Assembly: GCF_022026395.1 (NCBI RefSeq)
Contig: NZ_CP041767.1
Span: 2,326,501-2,390,500 of the forward strand
Length of the DNA: 64,000 nt
Direction of reading: 5' to 3'
From: Brevibacillus brevis
GTDB lineage: Bacteria > Bacillota > Bacilli > Brevibacillales > Brevibacillaceae
Below, piece by piece: positions 61,872-64,000 of this stretch. Numbering within the stretch: position 1 is the first letter of the stretch; every line of letters begins with the position of its first letter. The position numbers were made by a program, and so were the translations under genes. The notes below the pieces were generated by a model, which had not been told where the DNA came from, made no database searches, and saw nothing but the letters and a program-made list of their open reading frames with translations.

Positions 61872-63041
61872 GTGTACGATTTTGATCAGCGCATCGAACG
61901 TAAAGGGACAGATAGTGTCAAATGGGAGATTCAAAATCCGAGAGTCAACGGAGAAGGGATGCTTCCGCTGTGGGTGGCAGACATGGATTTTGCTTGCGCT
62001 CCTGAAATCACAGAGGCATTGATCAAACGAGCAAATCACCCGATATACGGATATACGTTGAAGTCAAATGCCCTTTATCAGAGCTTGAAAGAGTGGATAC
62101 ACAAGCGATTTGGTGTAGAGGTAGACGTGAGCTGGATGACAGGGATACCTGGGGTCGTTCCCGGCATTCACGTCGCTATAGAGGCTTTTACAGCCCCAGG
62201 AGACGGTGTCTTGATCCAGACGCCCGTGTATCATCCTTTTTATCATGCAGTCGAAAATCGTGGACGTCATGTCGTTGCCAGCCCACTCATAGAGCGTGAC
62301 GGGCGTTATGAAATGAATTGGGATGATCTCGAACAAAAGCTGAGCGACACGCGGGTGAAGCTCATGCTGCTCTGCACACCGCATAATCCGATCGGCAGGG
62401 TATGGACCAGAGAAGAGCTGGAGCGCTTGGGGAGATTGTGTGTAGAAAATGGCGTGATTGTGGTTGCCGACGAGATTCATTCGGATTTGGTCTATGAGCC
62501 AAATGTTCATACGCCTTACTATTCGCTGGCACCGGAGCTGGCTAACCAGAGCGTTACCTTTCTATCAGCCGCCAAAACGTTTAATTTGGCTGGCCTGTAT
62601 ACTTCTTATTTGATGGCAGAAAATCAGCAGTTATTGCGGGACTTCCAGGTCACAGCATCCAAAATGGGCTACGAGAACCTGAATCTGTTTGGGATGGAAG
62701 CAACGATCGCTGCCTACCAACATGGAGAAACATGGCTGGAAGAACTGCTAATCTATTTACGTAAGAATGCGGCCTATGTACATGAGTTTTTATCGACTCG
62801 TGTTCCGGGGGTATCTATGGCAATTCCAGAAGCGACATACTTGGGGTGGATGGATTTTAGACAGTTAGGTTGTAGTCAGGCGGAGTTGAACAAGCTCATT
62901 CGCGAGGAGGCAAAGCTCGGTTTGCACGATGGGACGACGTTTGGGCCAGATGGTGCAGGGTTTATGCGAATTAATTTTGCCTGCCCGAGATCGATTCTAG
63001 TCGAAGCGATGGAACGATTGGAGCACGCTGTTCAGAAGTAG
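61872..63041 (+). CDS. patB: Cystathionine beta-lyase / aminotransferase (PatB/MalY type)
   Basis: This 389-residue fold-type I PLP enzyme has the N-terminal signature SVKWEIQNPRV and the substrate/phosphate region LWVADMDFACAPEI. CTPHNPIGRVWTREEL and ADEIHSDLVY are typical, and the Schiff-base lysine is in SAAKTFNLAGL. PatB/MalY enzymes cleave cystathionine to homocysteine or act as aminotransferases. The GTG at 61872 follows GGGGAGGGAACG. It is monocistronic or leads to glsA, which has its own promoter 78 bp downstream. Confidence 0.92.
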   Translation: MYDFDQRIERKGTDSVKWEIQNPRVNGEGMLPLWVADMDFACAPEITEALIKRANHPIYGYTLKSNALYQSLKEWIHKRFGVEVDVSWMTGIPGVVPGIHVAIEAFTAPGDGVLIQTPVYHPFYHAVENRGRHVVASPLIERDGRYEMNWDDLEQKLSDTRVKLMLLCTPHNPIGRVWTREELERLGRLCVENGVIVVADEIHSDLVYEPNVHTPYYSLAPELANQSVTFLSAAKTFNLAGLYTSYLMAENQQLLRDFQVTASKMGYENLNLFGMEATIAAYQHGETWLEELLIYLRKNAAYVHEFLSTRVPGVSMAIPEATYLGWMDFRQLGCSQAELNKLIREEAKLGLHDGTTFGPDGAGFMRINFACPRSILVEAMERLEHAVQK

Positions 63042-63048
63042 GGATAAT

Positions 63049-63077
63049 TTGACATGTCCCCTATAGAAATCTACAAT
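63049..63077 (+). promoter_or_regulatory. Sigma-A-type promoter of glsA
   Basis: TTGACA (63049-63054), a 17-bp spacer and TACAAT (63072-63077) lie 43 bp before the glsA start. Confidence 0.8.
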
Positions 63078-63119
63078 CGAATCTGTATACATCGACGTAA
63101 TAGACAGAGGGGATTTTCG

Positions 63120-64000
63120 ATGGATTTGAAGCAAGCGTCTGAACAATTGTTACAAGTACGCAACCAATCACTTGAGTATACACACAATGGGAGTGTAGCG
63201 TCCTACATCCCTGAATTGGCAAAAGTCGAACCACATCAATTGGGGGTGGCTGTATGCTTGCCCGATGGGACGATCCTTTCTGCTGGTGATGCAGATGCGC
63301 CATTCTCGATGCAAAGCATCTCCAAGATTTTCTCGCTGATCGTCGCCTTATGCCAGAACGGGAAGGAATACGTGTTTCGGCATGTGGGGAAAGAGCCAAC
63401 TGGCGACCCGTTTAATTCGATTATTAAACTGGAGACGACCGAATCCCATAAACCACTGAACCCGATGATCAATGCAGGAGCCATTGCGGTTGCTGGCATG
63501 ATTCGTGGCGCTAATGTGGACGAGCGGCTAGATGCTGTGCTGGCTTTGATGCGGAAAATGACGGGAAACCCTCATCTTACGATCAATCAAGCTGTTTATT
63601 GTTCTGAAAAGAAAACGGCTGATCGCAATCGTGCCCTCGCTTGGTTTCTAAAGGACAGCGGCATTCTCGAAACAGATGTAGAAGAGACGCTTGATCTGTA
63701 TTTTCGCCATTGCTCGATAGAAGTGACAGCGAAGGAAGTAGCTACACTAGGGATGGTCCTTGCAGCGGACGGAATTCTCGTGAATACGGGTGAGCGAGTG
63801 ATTCCAGAAGAGGTAGCAAGAATCTGCAAGACTTTCATGGTGACTTGTGGGATGTACAATGCCTCTGGTGAGTTTGCGATTGACGTAGGAATCCCTGCGA
63901 AAAGCGGGGTTGCCGGCGGTATTATGGCAACCGTGCCACAGCGTATGGGGATTGGTGTGTTCGGTCCGTCCTTGGATGAAAAAGGAAATTCGGTAGCCGG
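63120..64000 (+). CDS. glsA: Glutaminase, 3' end missing
   Basis: At least 293 codons are present, running off the right edge; the family is usually a little over 300 residues, so nearly all of it is seen. The serine-dependent active site SMQSISK (about residues 63-69) gives the S-x-x-K pair. PLNPMINAGAIA, the catalytic tyrosine/lysine region YCSEKKTADRN and GIPAKSGVAGGIMA are family hallmarks. It deamidates glutamine to glutamate and ammonia. The ATG at 63120 follows AGAGGGG. It fits the glutamate/ornithine theme of this end of the window. Confidence 0.95.
   Translation, partial: MDLKQASEQLLQVRNQSLEYTHNGSVASYIPELAKVEPHQLGVAVCLPDGTILSAGDADAPFSMQSISKIFSLIVALCQNGKEYVFRHVGKEPTGDPFNSIIKLETTESHKPLNPMINAGAIAVAGMIRGANVDERLDAVLALMRKMTGNPHLTINQAVYCSEKKTADRNRALAWFLKDSGILETDVEETLDLYFRHCSIEVTAKEVATLGMVLAADGILVNTGERVIPEEVARICKTFMVTCGMYNASGEFAIDVGIPAKSGVAGGIMATVPQRMGIGVFGPSLDEKGNSVA

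Overview
The window looks like chromosomal DNA of an aerobic, endospore-forming Bacillota, most probably Brevibacillus or a close relative. This is inferred from Bacillus-type purine-rich ribosome binding sites with many GTG/TTG starts, roughly balanced base composition, a T-box and a SAM-I (S-box) riboswitch, and sporulation-linked genes (Sda, two YjcZ-type peptides, a CotS-like kinase, a SpoVIF-like protein). I found no phage, insertion sequence, CRISPR array, rRNA or tRNA. Both edges cut genes: an HD-GYP protein on the left and a glutaminase on the right.

Layout. 1-5.1 kb: HD-GYP fragment, tandem universal stress protein behind an unusual AGGG/CCCT repeat array, a TetR-MFS pair with two matching operators, endonuclease IV, and an unknown protein. 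5.2-12.1 kb: a 211-bp nested inverted-repeat element, then a PAS/sigma-54 activator divergent from a sigma-54-promoted operon (CoA-transferase A and B, polar amino-acid ABC transporter, thiolase). The operon resembles atoDAEB in logic, but the transporter differs and the B subunit lacks the expected catalytic glutamate. 12.1-18.3 kb: argS under a T-box, and an ECF sigma factor with a 734-residue membrane anti-sigma. 18.4-24.1 kb: SAM riboswitch, metH, and a homocysteine methyltransferase/MTHFR fusion.

24.1-34.1 kb holds housekeeping genes: a CotS-like kinase, a Mug-type glycosylase, an SDR, an M32 carboxypeptidase, prfC, a GNAT, an M24 peptidase, an XRE-cupin regulator and an MFS exporter. 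34.1-39.3 kb is an iron block with Fur boxes: two siderophore-binding lipoproteins, a bacillibactin-type esterase and a Btr-type AraC regulator, with no permease or ATPase. 39.3-54.2 kb is mixed: a sulfurtransferase, small membrane proteins, a TPR protein, a nitrate/sulfonate/taurine-type ABC transporter, RNase Z, a YczE-type membrane protein, YjcZ and SpoVIF-like genes, an intracellular subtilisin, a YqxD-family protein, a PAP2 phosphatase, and a LysR regulator divergent from an MFS gene that carries an exact 39-bp tandem duplication.

54.2-64 kb is a nitrogen/amino-acid block. A RocR-like sigma-54 activator sits between an amino-acid permease and rocD, and both targets have -24/-12 promoters with shared upstream boxes. 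Then come sda (with DnaA boxes and a LexA-type box), an AbgT-family transporter behind a long structured leader, patB, and glutaminase. Arginine/ornithine/glutamate handling recurs (rocD, permease, glsA, AbgT, T-box argS), and two separate sigma-54 circuits control catabolic operons.
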